From: Allomyces arbusculus
Taxonomy: Eukaryota > Blastocladiomycota > Blastocladiomycetes > Blastocladiales > Blastocladiaceae
Assembly (NCBI GenBank): GCA_027604705.1
Contig: JADHYV010000036.1
Span: forward strand, 124,001-188,000
Direction of reading: 5' to 3'
DNA: 64,000 nucleotides
Within the stretch, counting starts at the first letter, position 1. Every line of letters starts with the position of its first letter. Positions 1 to 11,227 of the stretch are shown one piece after another. Both the position numbers and the translations under genes were made by a program. The notes below the pieces were generated by a model. That model did not search any database. It worked only from the letters and a program-made list of their open reading frames with translations, and was not told the DNA's origin.

Positions 1-1903
1 GTTTTCCAGTTTCTCGGGGGCCACATACTCACCCTGCGCGAGCTTGAGCAGTGACTTCTTGCGGTCGATGATGGCGATACTCCCGCGGTCGTCAATGGCG
101 CCAATGTCGCCCGTGTGCAGCCACCCGTCAGCATCGATCGTGTCCTTGGTCTTCTCGGCGTCTTTCCAGTATCTGTTGGTCGCGAGAAATGAGAGCCAGT
201 CAGCAAGCGGTCTCGCACCAAACACCAGGCGAATGCAAATGCAACGTACCCGACCATTACCGCCGGCCCGCGCAAGCAAATCTCGCCCCTCGCGCACGGC
301 CGATCCGTGACCCGATAGCCGAGCTCCGGCACGTCCATGAGCTTGCACTCGAGCGATGGGAACACGGGCCCGACCTGCGCCGTCATCGTCTCGCCCAATA
401 TCTGCGTCGCGGCAATCGCCGCACACTCGGTCTGCCCGTACCCCTGCATCACGTCGCACGCGAACACGACCCGCAACAAACTCTGCACGTCCGGGTGCAG
501 CGGCGCCGACCCGCTCGAGACGACGCGGATCCGGTCCCCCATGACGGCACGCCGCACGGCGTCAAAAAGTAACGAGTCCCACAAGTCGTGTTTCACGCCG
601 TTGCCGGATTCGAGGTGTGCCGTTTTTTCGGCGACGGCACGGCGGAAGAGCGCGCCGCGTTCGCCGGGGTGGTCGATGGTCATGGCGCGCACTTTGGCAT
701 AGATGCGGTTCAGAAGCCGCGGGACGGTCGGAAGGACGGTGGGGGACGCGGTGCGGATGTCGTCGAGGAGTAGCGTGGGGTCGCCGCGGGAGTAGGCGAT
801 GCGCGCGCCGCCGCCGAGAACTTGTAGTGCGATGGTGCGCTCGTAGCAGTGCGCGAGCGGGAGGTACGACAAATGGACGTCTATGGAAATGCGGATGGTC
901 AGTTGGATGGATAGTTTGGAATGAAGGCACCAGACCATCGACACGAACCGTCCACGGTGTGACCGCGGCCGCGGTAGTAGTGCATGATGTTCTGGCTCGC
1001 CAAGTTGCCATGCGTGATCATGGCGCCCTTGGGGTTACCCGTCGTGCCTAGCGAGTGGGTCTTCAAGTCAGCCAGATCATGTTCGTCATTAACGACGCGA
1101 GAAACCGACGTACCCGACGTGTACATGATCGTCGCCAAATCCTCAGGCGCCGGGGGCCGATGCGCGACCGGGTTTGTCCTCCCCATATCCTCCACCTCGG
1201 CCATCGACATGACCACCACCCCCGCGGCCGCCGCCGCGCGCTTGACCTCCTCCACCGCCTCCTCGACCTCATCCATGGCCACGATCACCTTCAGCCCCGG
1301 GCACCGGTCCCGCACGCGGATTAGATTCATGACCCGGTCGCCCGACGCCACGACCACCGGCGTCTCCGCGTGCGCGATGATAAACTCGAGAGCGTCCGGC
1401 CCCAAAGTATCATACAGCGCGACCGAGACGAGTGAATATGCATGGCACGCCGCGTCGGCAATCGTCCATTCCGGCCGGTTGATCGCGTAAATCCCCAAAT
1501 GCCACCGCTCGGTCTCCGACGACGACACGAGCTGCTCGTGCAGCTGCACCAGACCCGACCCGAAATTGGTGATGCGTTCCGCGACGGCCGCATACGTTTG
1601 CCACTGGTACGGCGACCACGCGCGTGTCGGAGTGGTCCGGATCAACGTGCGGTGCCCGAGACACGGGCGTGTCGGGTGAGCATGCGCAGACCGCCAGAAG
1701 ATTTCGTAGGGCGTGTGCGCGCCGGTGATCGGGGAGCAGGTGATGAGCCGGTCCGGGGTCAACGCGTTCCGGTAGATGGGCGACGAGCCGGGGCGCGCGG
1801 TGCCGGGCAGCGCGATGGATTGACGGTGCAGGTTGGGCGGGTCGGGGACGAAGCTGTGGGCGGTGGGGCTGGGTGGTGATGGCGAGTGCGATGAGGGCGC
1901 CAT
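1..1903 (-). CDS. Long-chain acyl-CoA synthetase (3' end outside window)
   Basis: Activates long-chain fatty acids to acyl-CoA using ATP. Exons read on the minus strand: 1903-1114, 1047-949, 880-250, 172-1, with introns of 66, 68 and 77 bp. Joining them restores the AMP-binding P-loop [11 protein letters not shown] (split by intron 1), then [21 protein letters not shown] and the late adenylation motif WLHTGDIG followed by [17 protein letters not shown], all typical of the ACSL/Faa family. The ATG at 1903 (MAPSSHSP) is chosen because upstream in-frame sequence to 2257 is low-complexity and unlike the family. About 560 residues are present; only the C-terminal lid region should be missing. No signal peptide is evident, and location (ER, peroxisome or cytosol) cannot be told. 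Family assignment is secure; substrate chain length is inferred. Confidence 0.93.
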
Positions 1904-2375
1904 GGTCGCGGCGCTGGTGGTGGGGTTGGCGAGGTCCGCGGGATCAAGTTGGATCAGGAGCGGGCGATCGTGTTGTCGGCGGGCCACACGTCGCGCAACG
2001 TGGATCGGGTTGATGGAGAGGAGAGAGGAGGCCTTTGGCGAAGCGCGGTGCAGTCGATGTGGTGGGCACCGAGCGGAACAGGCGTGGCGATCACTCACTT
2101 TCACTTGGGGCAGAACGAGGCGCAGTCGCTTCGGTCCCGTGCAAGTCATGCGTGTCGCGAGACAACTTTGCTTCGAAAACGGCTCAGCATGCGACGTTGG
2201 CTCGAGGTATCGTCGATCGCCGGGAGGGTTGTGCGTGAAGTGCCGTTGCTCCCGCACAGCGCACGAAGGGGCAAAAATGTCGATTCATTCACGTCACGTC
2301 AAACCGCTACGTCACAGTCGACTCCATCCCCTCACACGAACTTGCAGCTAGTCTCATCGCCCCATCGAGTGCTGC

Positions 2376-2991
2376 TCACTGCGCTGGTTGCCGCGGTCCG
2401 AACGCGGCGCTGATCCATGGTCGAGCATACCGCGCCGCTCGTGACGAGACTCTCGTCGACGTGGCCGCGGCCGAATGGAAAGTGGACGCGTAGACGGGGC
2501 TCATGAGGTGGAACACAATGTGGCCGACGAGCGCGAGCGTGAGCATGATTCCGGAACAGCCGACGAGGGCGAGTCGGAGGTAGTAGCCCGAGTCCGTGAT
2601 GCCGAGAGACCGGATCTGGATGGGCATCGACGGCTGGGAGGTGAGGGCGCGGAGACTCGCGATCAGGGCTTGGATGGGACCAAAATGAAGGTGGACCTCG
2701 CGGAGATTTTGCGTGGCCTGGTCGTCGGCATTGGATTTGGGGAGCGCCAGAATGACTGAGACAAGAATCGCATAGCCGCACGTCAAGAGAAAAATATACA
2801 GGCTGCCGAGTCCCATGTGGTGCACATCAGTTGTTGCTGGACGATTTTTCAGTGTTTATCGGGCTCTTCATCGAAGGGTACCTCGACTGCTCGCTCTGAG
2901 AGAGCCAGACACAGGCGAGGATCACGACTCCAGCAAGGAACAAGAGCAGGAACAGGCCGGGCCCGACACCAAAGATGCGAATGCTCGACAT
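2376..2991 (-). CDS. Small multi-pass membrane protein, family not recognised
   Basis: Two open segments can be joined by a 79 bp GT-AG intron (2881-2803) that keeps phase: exons 2991-2882 and 2802-2376, giving 178 residues. The N-terminus (MSSIRIFGVGPG) leads into a hydrophobic stretch (LFLLLFLAGVVILACVW). Exon 2 adds two or three more: YIFLLTCGYAILVSVILALP and LALVGCSGIMLTLALVGHIV, separated by a polar loop. The C-terminus is Ser/Ala/Arg-rich. I do not recognise the family. Without the intron, the first exon alone would give a 54-residue single-pass protein. It lies tail-on to the acyl-CoA synthetase 5' region, about 470 bp away. Reality as a gene rests on the membrane pattern and the phase-preserving intron only. 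Confidence 0.4.
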
Positions 2992-3302
2992 GGCGTTGCA
3001 GCAAGTTTCTGGCGGATTCGAACAGACGATTGCTGGAAAATTTGGAATGCGGACGGCAAGGAGGATGCCGTTCGCGAGACGCGACGAATGGCGAAGCAGG
3101 CAAGGGGGATTCAGCAACCGGTCATCTGACTCCACCTGACAGAGACGCACTTCGACGTCCCTCGCTCACGATCGCGAGCGCCCATGGAGAGGTCGACGAC
3201 AACGACGACCTCGGCGACGACGACACCGACCAACTGCACCGCAAGTGGTGTCAATTGCAACCGGATCTCCGCAAGCTGTGACCACAGCCGGACATATCAA
3301 CC

Positions 3303-4690
3303 ATGACGCGCGCCACCAAGATGGGTCGGAAGACCCATCTCGAGGCTTCCACGTTCGAAAGCAAGCCGCTCATGCCCACCAAGTCGGAGCTGCAACGCCA
3401 AAAGCGTGAGGCCGCGGCTGCCGCTGCCGCTGCCGCTGCCTCCTCGCCGACCGCCGCCGCTGCACCCTCGCCGACAACCACCACCACCACCAATGGATCT
3501 ACCCCGGCCCCGACCGCACCGCTGGCACCGCCAGCCGCTACGCCGGCCGCCACAGGCACGCCGAACAAGCCGAAAAAGACCAAGAAGGCGGGTAACGCTG
3601 GCAAGCGGAAACGAGCTGACCGCGACGATTCCAATGCCTTTTCACTCGCACCCGCCACCGCTACGACCGACTCGGCCCCTTCGTCGGCTCCAGCAAATCC
3701 GCCGGCCCCACCATCCGACTCACCCGCACCCGCGGCTCCCTCTCCTGCCTCGCTTGCACCCAACAACAAGACCAATGGCTCGGGTAACGATGGCACGGAT
3801 CCGCAGGCGGCCACGGCCACGGCCGCGGGCAACAAGGGCAGCTCGGCGCAAAGGAAGCGCAGGAAACTGGATCAAGGTACCGCTGCAGGTTGTACCTCTC
3901 GCTCTTTCTCGCCATTCTGCTCACCGTGAGTTTTCTCCCTGCGCAGACGAAGACCCGGAAAAGGCCGAGCGCTTGAAGCGGCAGCGCAAGGAGAGGCGGC
4001 AGGCCAAGAAGAAAAAGTCAACGGTTGGTAGCTCCTTGACCCTTGCCAACCGCTGCTCTCTTGTGTCCTTCCTTTCGGTGTTCTGATCCGCGAGCCACGC
4101 GCCTTCCTGCTCCGCCCCTCAACCACCAGATCTGCTTCCATTGTCGCGCACCGGGCCACTCGATCAAGGAATGCCCGTCGCTCTCGGGCTCGGCACCGTC
4201 CTCGCCACGACCGGGGGCCGACGGCACTACCACCACCACGACCCCACCGGCCGGCAGCAACAAGGCACGGTGCTACCTGTGCGGCTCGTACGACCACACG
4301 ACCAAGACGTGCCCGGACCGGACCAAGGCCAAATTGGACGAGCGCGGTGCCGTGATCTACCCGTACGCGACGTGTTTCGTGTGTTCGGCAACGGGCCACT
4401 TGGCGAGCCAGTGCTCAAAGAACGAGCGCGGCGTGTATCCGAACGGCGGGTCGTGCAAGTACTGCGGCAGTATCTGGCACTTGTGGAAGGACTGCAAGCC
4501 CACAGCGAATGCCGAAGCCATGACGACCGTTGGGAAGGTCGTCCCGGGCCAGTCGCCCGACGACGACGACGTGTTTGTCGCGCTCGACCGCCAGGCCAAG
4601 GAGAAGCAGGCGCGCAAGCGGTTGAGGGACGCGGGCGACGCTGGCGCACCGGCGGCGGGGCAGCCGAAGAAGAAAGTCGTCTCGTTTTGA
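3303..4690 (+). CDS. ZCCHC9-like zinc-knuckle nucleolar protein
   Basis: Exons 3303-3876, 3947-4023 and 4130-4690 encode 403 residues. The C-terminal half has four CCHC knuckles in the ZCCHC9 arrangement: CFHCRAPGHSIKEC, CYLCGSYDHTTKTC, CFVCSATGHLASQC and CKYCGSIWHLWKDC; the last two are joined by the typical KNERGVYPNGG linker. The N-terminus (MTRATKMGRKTHLEAS) precedes a long Ala/Pro/Ser/Thr-rich disordered region with Ala runs. A Lys/Arg-rich segment (exon 2, ERLKRQRKERRQAKKKK) looks like a nucleolar localisation signal just before the fingers. ZCCHC9 homologues bind RNA and are nucleolar; here that role is inferred from the family. The low-complexity N-terminus is longer than in animals. 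Confidence 0.88.
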
Positions 4691-5947
4691 GAGCGGTCCC
4701 TCCATCTTCGACAACGGCGTCGGATCAGGCCGAATGGGCAGCGTGCGCACGCGGTGCGACCCACGGTCTGTGTCCCACGTTGTTGCGTGGCTCCCCGTTT
4801 CCAGTCTCGTTTTGCTAGATGCGTTTGCCGTGTTCTTTGGATTGAGATGCCCCGTGCCTTCCAGCCTCCTCTACCCCACCGGTTCGTCTGCCCGTTTGCG
4901 AGCTTCGTTGGCCCAGTTTTTGTTTCCCGCGTGCGTGCTAATTGACGGTTTCGTTTCCCTCATATTGATTTTTCGGTTGTTTGCGGTTCCTTGATCTCAT
5001 GTTAGCCCATGTAAATACGACGAGTTCTGTTTCGCTTTGTATCCCGTTTGGTTCTTCGTCCGCTCGCCATCATCTGGCGGCGCTCTCACCGTCGTCCGTG
5101 CACTCTCACGGCCATGCGCTTTTGGTGTACGCGGTCACGCCATTTCCAGGTGATGTGTCTCCCGCTCGTGCCATTTTGTCTCCCACTTCCACCTCGTCCT
5201 CGGCGTTGCCTGCTTGCGCCCGGCCCGCCCCAGCAGCGCGTCTCCCGGCGGTCCCTGCCCTCCGGCCCTCTGCCCGCACTCGCGTTGCGTTGCCCGCGAG
5301 ACGCGCGCGCCGCGGCTTGGGCCGGGCGTCCTGTCCCGCGTTTGTTGCTGTTTGTTTTTGATGCGCAATGCAAACCAAAAACAGCGGGCCTGTCCGCCCG
5401 CTCGTTCGTGCTGGCGGCCCTTTTGCACCGTGACCCACCCCCGCCAAGGCCATGGCCGCGCGCGCCCCATCACGCTCCCCCTTTCTTCCAAATCGATTCG
5501 GCCCGCGCTCTCTCCCCCTCCTCTCCACCGACCGATCGTCACCGTGCCCGCCGCTGGACTCAGCACACACTTTCGCACTCCCCCTTTTCCCGCCCCCCTG
5601 TGTCGGCCACGACGAGTCGATTCCACTCTGAACCCTGTCCACGCTAACGTTGCACCGAGCGCAGCAGCACTTGTACGCCTCCTGCCCCTCCTCCACGACC
5701 GCGCCGACCGACGGCCGCCCGCGCAAACGACCTGCACAGATGACGGGAGGACGGGCCGACTGAATGACGCGTGGGCACCGTTCCGGGCGCGCCGGCGTGC
5801 CCGTCGTCGTCCGCGGTGCCGTGATTCGTGATCCCGTTCCGCCGCAGCTCACCCCCCTCCCTTCGAGTCCCCAGAACACCCGACGCGTCCACCGACCGAC
5901 GCGACGCGGTCCCAGCGACCTGACTTCCCCCTACTCCCCACTATTTC
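4691..5947 (+). other. Intergenic region, presumed 5' region of cyclase A
   Basis: About 1.26 kb. It holds pyrimidine-rich, CGCCC-rich sequence, especially 5440-5660, and no ORF with recognisable protein similarity on either strand. It likely contains the 3' end of the zinc-knuckle transcript and the promoter and 5' UTR of cyclase A. No clear TATA box was seen. Confidence 0.5.
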
Positions 5948-8872
5948 ATGATGCCGACTGCGACCGCCGACTGGACGTCCGCGTCGGCCGACAGCACCGA
6001 GTTTGGCGCGGGCGCGCCTGCGCCGCCGGCCAGCTCGTCGGCCGACGAGGAGCTGAACGGGTTCCTGACCCTGATGGCGCTCGAGGACAAGGCCGTGTCG
6101 ATGGCGCTCGAAGCTGAGCGGAAGCGCAATGACGCGCAACTGGCCGCGATTGAGGTACGCGTTCCTTTTTATCACCGCGCCGTGCCGGGATGGGCGCGCG
6201 GCGCGTGGAGGGATGGGAGGGTGAGTGAACTGACGCGTCCCGACACGTACTTTCGGGTTGGATGGGTGTAGCGTGTTGACAACTTTTTCATTGGTACGCC
6301 GTCGGTCGAGCGATGCCGCGCGTGATCCCGATCACTCACCCGCGTCGTCCAATCTAGACGAGGCGCACGTGCGCGAAGCCAACATTGCCGAGGCGCAGCA
6401 GCTCGTCGAGGAGCAGGGCAAGGAAAAGGGCTTTTTGCTCAACCGGCAAAAGCTCGAGGCCGCCGACTTGAACGAGGAGGACGAAGGTAGGTTTGATGAG
6501 GCCGCGTCTCCTCCGCTACCCTGCGCCCGCCGTTGCTCACAGTCTTTCACCGACCCGCTAGACAAGCGCATTCTCGACAAGCTGCTGCTCGATTTCCGCG
6601 CGCTCACGCTCAAGGTGCGCGTGCTCGAGGAGGCGTCGGTGAAAGTCAAGGCGGCCAAGCGCCGCGCACAGGAGAAGCGCAATGAGTTTTCGATGCGGAT
6701 CAAGCACGTTTCTCTTTTTTTGTTTTGTTTTGTTTTGTTTTGTTTGTTTTTTGGACCTGAACTACATGCCGGTGGCAAGGAAACTGATCATTCGCCACAA
6801 CCTCTTCAGGTACCTCGAGGCGCGGCAGGACCGCGAGCGGCGCGAGCTTGGCGAGTCGCAGATTCGGTTCATCAAGAATCTAAACATGTTCCGGCACCTT
6901 TTGCTCACTGAGACGGGCGGCGAGCTCGCGCAGCTGATTTCCGAGGGCACGCGGGCCGCGCACGGCGCGACAGACGTGGATGCGGCGGCCGTGGCGCTCA
7001 AGACCGATGCCGACCGGCTGCACGAGACCAAGATGCTGGCAATCAAGGTCAAGCAGCAAAAGGAGACGGAACAGATGCGCGAGGAGCATCTGCTGCGCGT
7101 CAAGCTGCTCAACAAGCTGTCGGAGCTCGAGCTCGACCAGACCGAGGAGTGGGAGACGCTGCTCGCCGAACAAAAGGTCCAGGAGCTCGAAATGGAGGCC
7201 GAGCACGTCAAGGAAGTGGAGACGGAGCAGTTCCGCATTCAGCAGCAGCTTAACACGCTCAAGGCCTACAACGTGCAGCGGCTGCAGCAGCTCAAGGCCA
7301 ACGAACTCGCGCACCAGCAGAAGGGCGAGGCCAAGCAAATGATTCGCCAGCACAAGCTCGCGGCCAAGTACCGCAAGAAGGCGTTTTTCGACCGCGAGCA
7401 GACGACCAAGGCCAATGCCGAGACCGAGGCCGACGCCATGGTCAATGCCGGGATCGCTGCCGAACAGGCCGGGCGCAACAAGCAGGCCGGCGGTGGGGCC
7501 CGTGGTGCCGGTGCCGCGCGCGGAGCAGGCGCCGACGAGTCCGGTGCCGACGATGCCGCAAGCGAGCGTTCGGGCGGCGGCGGGTCGTCGGCTGGCGACA
7601 CGCATTCCGAAGGGTCGCTGTCAAAGCAGACGTCCGAGGCGTTCTCCAAACAAACGTCTGAGGCCTTCTCGTCGTCTTCCGACGGGTCCGAGTCGTCGAC
7701 GGCCGCGGCCGACTTGATGCTCGCATCACAAAAGGCCGAGGAGGACGAGATGCAGCGCGGCCGTGGGCAGATTGAGCAGCTGATGCTGCGGCAGCGCGAG
7801 CTGGCCCAGTCGCTCACGCAGCAGCACCGCGAGCAGCGCGAGTCGCTCAAGATCGACCACCGGCACGCGATGTCGGACTTCCACGCCGAGCAGGAGACCG
7901 AGTACCAAGGGCTCAAGCAGCAGCAGGCAATTGAAATGGAGCAGCTCATGCAGATGCAAAAGTCGGCCGACGACATGGAGCAGGACAACAAGGTGTCGAA
8001 CGAGATCATTGCCAACTTGCTGCCGGGTTTTGTCTCGGAAGCGCTCAAGCTCGGCAAGGAGGTACCGCCCGTCGACTTGGACCAGATTTCCGTGCTCGTG
8101 ACGGATATCGTGCAGTTCACGCCGCTCACGTCCATGTCGTCGTCGCGCCAAATCGTCGAGCTGCTCAACCGCATGTTCTCTGGGTTCGACGCCATCTTGG
8201 ACGACTACAAGGACGTCTACAAGCTCGAGACTGTTGGTGCGTTTCTTCTCCACCCACCGCTCCGGTTCCGCGTCCAGGTCGATTGATTCTAACTTGCGAT
8301 TTCCCCCCTTCTATGATCAACCAGGCGACTCGTACGTGATCTGCGCCGGCCTGACGGCCGCCACGTCGGGCCAACCCGTCGACCCGACCTCGTCGCGGCA
8401 CCACGCGCAGGAGATCGCCGAGTGCGCATTGCGATTCATCAAGGTGGTCGAAGGGCTCGACATGACGGATCAGGTATTGCCGGCGGTCAAGATTCGCATT
8501 GGCCTGCACTGCGGGTCGGCCGTGGGCGGCGTTGCCGGCTCGATCATGCCTAAGTTTGCCCTGTTTGGCGAGGCCCAGGGCGTGGCTGCGCTCATGGAGC
8601 AAAAGTCACAGGCGAACCGCATTCACGTGTCGTCGACGATGGCCGAGTTTCTCAAGACCAACTACGTGCTCGACCGCCGCGCCGATGTGGTCACTCTCGA
8701 GGGCGGTCGCACGATGCAGACGTTCTGGCTTACAGGCAAGAAGGCGGGCAACGGCACCGGGAAGCCAGGTGCTGCCACGACGGCGGCAACGACCGGGCGT
8801 CGGTCGCGCGGCGCGTCGGCGGTGGCAGCGTCGGCTGGCTCGCCGCGCAAGACGGTGCGCATGGCCACGTAA
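5948..8872 (+). CDS. Coiled-coil class III nucleotidyl cyclase A (alpha-like, degenerate active site)
   Basis: Exons 5948-6154, 6272-6293 (22 nt), 6358-6486, 6562-6707, 6820-8236 and 8325-8872 join in phase to 822 residues. The 6708-6819 junction is the least certain, but it is the only GT-AG pair I found that keeps phase. Residues ~70-570 are Glu/Gln/Lys/Arg-rich coiled coil with a Ser/Gly/Ala-rich break. A class III catalytic domain occupies ~590-790. Both metal aspartates are present (VLVTDIVQFT; LETVGDSYVICAG), as is the purine-site Glu of KLET. The block usually reading RYCLFGDxVNxASR is KFALFGEAQGVAAL here, so Cys, Asn and Arg are lost. There is no transmembrane, HNOB, PAS or rhodopsin part; it should be cytosolic. 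The paralogue at 52955-55774 has an intact site and a matching coiled coil, so this one is read as the metal-donating half of a heterodimer (inference). Confidence 0.88.
6715..6752 (+). repeat. (TTTTG)n-like repeat inside cyclase A intron
   Basis: A T-rich run with tandem TTTTG units lies within the proposed intron 6708-6819. It is not coding in any sensible frame, which supports the intron call. Confidence 0.7.
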
Positions 8873-9313
8873 GTCGAGATATCGGTGGACACGGGTGGGA
8901 CGGATAGTTAGGAGACTGGATGGATGGCGAGGGAAGACTGGTGGCGGGTCTATGACGACCCGAAATGTTGGAGGCGCTGATGACGATTCGTCTTCCTCCT
9001 CTCTTTCATTTTTGGTCGGCAAGCGGTGTATATTTGTCATTTCTCGAGCAAAACTAGCCACTCGCAAATACAACAGATTGGGGGATCTGATCCGACTGGG
9101 TCGTGTTTTGTCAGACGCTCCTTGCTAAGTGCTTTCGTCTAGAGATCAATTCGAACTTTCTTGTGTAGGTGAAGCGATGGGTTTTCAAGCTGGCAAACTG
9201 CCGGAAGCAAACACGAGGTTTGTCGACACTATGGACAAGAGGAACGTGAATCGAAGAAGCAAAAGGAGGAACCGGGCTTGTCCCATCTGCCTCTTGTTTG
9301 GTGCTCCGAACAA

Positions 9314-9332
9314 CCCCCCCCCCCCCCCCCCC
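9314..9332 (+). repeat. Poly-C run (19 C)
   Basis: Uninterrupted C homopolymer in the intergenic region. Similar runs occur at 17912-17932, 34470-34484 and, as G, at 23853-23867. Their exact length may be unreliable in the assembly. Confidence 0.9.
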
Positions 9333-9659
9333 GAAGGGTGTGGACGAGAGGAGTTGGTGCGCCGTTATGATCTCCCTGGTCGAATCGGCGTCCGGGTACT
9401 GCTCAGCTGCCATGAATCCAACTGCACCAGACAGCTGGCAGGGATCAATGGTCTGTCGCGGCCCTTGAACCGGTGGCGGCAAGACTGGGAGAGGTAACGA
9501 AAGGCGTTATTTAGTGCGCGTCTCCCCATGTGCGGTAGGCAGTCGACCGGGCAGAGGGGTGGTGAAGAATGCTACCGAGGAGTTGGCAAACCGGCGTTGA
9601 GGCAGAGCGACGGTCGGATGGCCGAGCCGAGCGTCGCGCTCGGTCCAACCAGAGCGTGC

Positions 9660-9686
9660 GTGGTGGTGGTGGTGGTGGTGGTGGTG
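9660..9686 (+). repeat. GGT trinucleotide microsatellite
   Basis: Nine or so tandem GGT/GTG units in non-coding sequence. Confidence 0.85.
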
Positions 9687-9916
9687 ATGGTCGATGGTAA
9701 CTTGAGTTCCCTGGTAGCGTGAATCACGAAATATGCGTCTGGCATGTTTTGCGATCGAGCGCCGCACCCAACGAGAGACCTATGGGCTATGCTTGTCACT
9801 GTCCCGCCCGGTGGCGATGCAAAACGAGGTATGTCGCGCTCGGGACACCCAGCGAGGTGTTTCTCATGCCGGCCAGCTGCGTCGAAACCTGCACGGAAGA
9901 ATCACAACTATCTTCA

Positions 9917-11011
9917 TTACCTTGAGCCCAAGACCTTGTCCAGCTCGCGCTTCGCCTTCATGTCGCGGTACAGCTGCACCATGCGCTCACGCTCTACCTC
10001 CATTTGCCGCTTCTCCGCGGCGCTCTTGCCCTTGCGCACGGCGTTCTCGGCCACGGTCGATTTGAGCGTCTGGGTGAAGGCCAGCAAGTGAGTGAACTGG
10101 TGGAGAGTCTGGAGACGCATGACCGGACACAGAAACGCACCGCATCGAGTTTGCGCTTCTCCATTTTCTTGCTCACTTTCAGCGTGGGAGGCGCCTGGAC
10201 GACCTCGCCAAACTTGACCTTGTCCTGCAAATCGTCAAAGTCCTTGACGCGCCGCGCCCGCTTGGCCGCAGAGGGGCCCGCGTCCGAGTCCGAATCGTCA
10301 GAATCCACGGCCGTCGACGCCGCTTGACTCTCCAAACGCCTACATGACAACACGAATCCATCAGCGCGGGGTATGGAAGTGTGCGGATCCGGTACGTTAA
10401 CGTACCGTTTCCTCCGTTTCGCGCTGGCCGTGAGCACTTCGGCGTCGCTGGAATCGGCGGATGCGGTCGCGGCCGGAGCAGAGGCAGGAGTGGACCTGGC
10501 CGCATTCGCGGGCTTCTTCACGGCCGGAACAGGATCAGCGGTCTTGGCCGCAGCGGCAGCGTTCGCTTTTTTGGGTTTGGGCGGCGGCACGCTCTCTGCA
10601 TTGCTCCTCTTCGTTCGTACGGGCGCGCGTTTCCTCAATGCGTCTGTGGAGCGCACAGGTCAGCGATGGCGCACGCCAAAAAGCGTGCAGTGCCAAAAAA
10701 TATGCGCAATCACGTACTCTTCTTGCCCCTGCCCTTGGTGTTGGTTTCCGGAGGCTGCTGCGACGCGTCGGCGGCGGTCGCCTCGCGCTTGGCGCGCTTT
10801 TCCTGCTCGTTTTTCTCGAGAGCCTCCTTGCGCTGCATCAGCGTGCGGAATTGGCGCGGTACATCTTGGCTGGTCTTCTTGCTCGGGTCCTGATCACGGC
10901 TATGGTTTTCGGCTGATCGATCAATTTGGTGGGTCGAACATGGGATTGATGGTGCCGGGTGGAGACTGGCCCATACTGGTCGCGGGTTTTTTGGCGGCGC
11001 GGTTTCGTCAT
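9917..11011 (-). CDS. CCDC137-like nucleolar coiled-coil protein
   Basis: Five exons on the minus strand: 11011-10977, 10899-10718, 10643-10406, 10339-10141 and 10069-9917, all phase-consistent, 268 residues. Start is MTKPRRQKTRD at 11011. Family marks are the N-terminal block QDVPRQFRTLMQRKEAL, the central KFGEVVQAPPTL, and the C-terminal helix VERERMVQLYRDMKAKRELD, which correspond in order to conserved blocks of CCDC137-type proteins. Between them lie basic and acidic low-complexity stretches, including a Ser/Asp run. Animal CCDC137 is nucleolar or chromosome-associated; here a nucleolar role is inferred from the family and basic composition. It is tail-to-tail with cyclase A and about 215 bp from the WD-repeat gene. 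Confidence 0.75.
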
Positions 11012-11227
11012 GTTGTGCTGCAAGTCGTCGCGTAATCGCCGGTCCCATCAAGATCATGGTGGTTGCCGGCGGTGGCAAGAGAAAGTGCGTGTTGACTTGA
11101 TCAGGTGGCAAAGTGTGATTCGTTGTCCTTCAATGTGAGCGCGTTACCAGGGAGACCACGTCACTGCGCTCCCATCAACCACAGAACCCCAACGCCGACG
11201 ACATCGACAGTAGGCCGTTCATTTCAT

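Larger units (their letters stand above)
8873..9916. other. Convergent intergenic region with simple repeats
   Basis: About 1.04 kb between the 3' ends of cyclase A and the CCDC137-like gene. It contains a run of 19 C at 9314-9332 and a GGT-type trinucleotide repeat at 9660-9686. Short ORFs here (including a poly-His reading on the minus strand) follow the repeats and show no family features. Confidence 0.6.

Noticed and set aside
899-2257. 452-residue ORF starting at 2257 as the acyl-CoA synthetase
   Set aside because: It includes unspliced introns and an upstream region unlike the family; the ATG at 1903 with spliced exons restores conserved motifs.
5948-8872. Rhodopsin-guanylyl cyclase fusion (as in Blastocladiella)
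   Set aside because: No seven-helix or retinal-binding segment precedes the cyclase domain; the N-terminus is soluble coiled coil. The same holds for cyclase B.
9507-9767. ORF with a His run (minus strand)
   Set aside because: The His run simply translates the GGT microsatellite; no conserved flanks.
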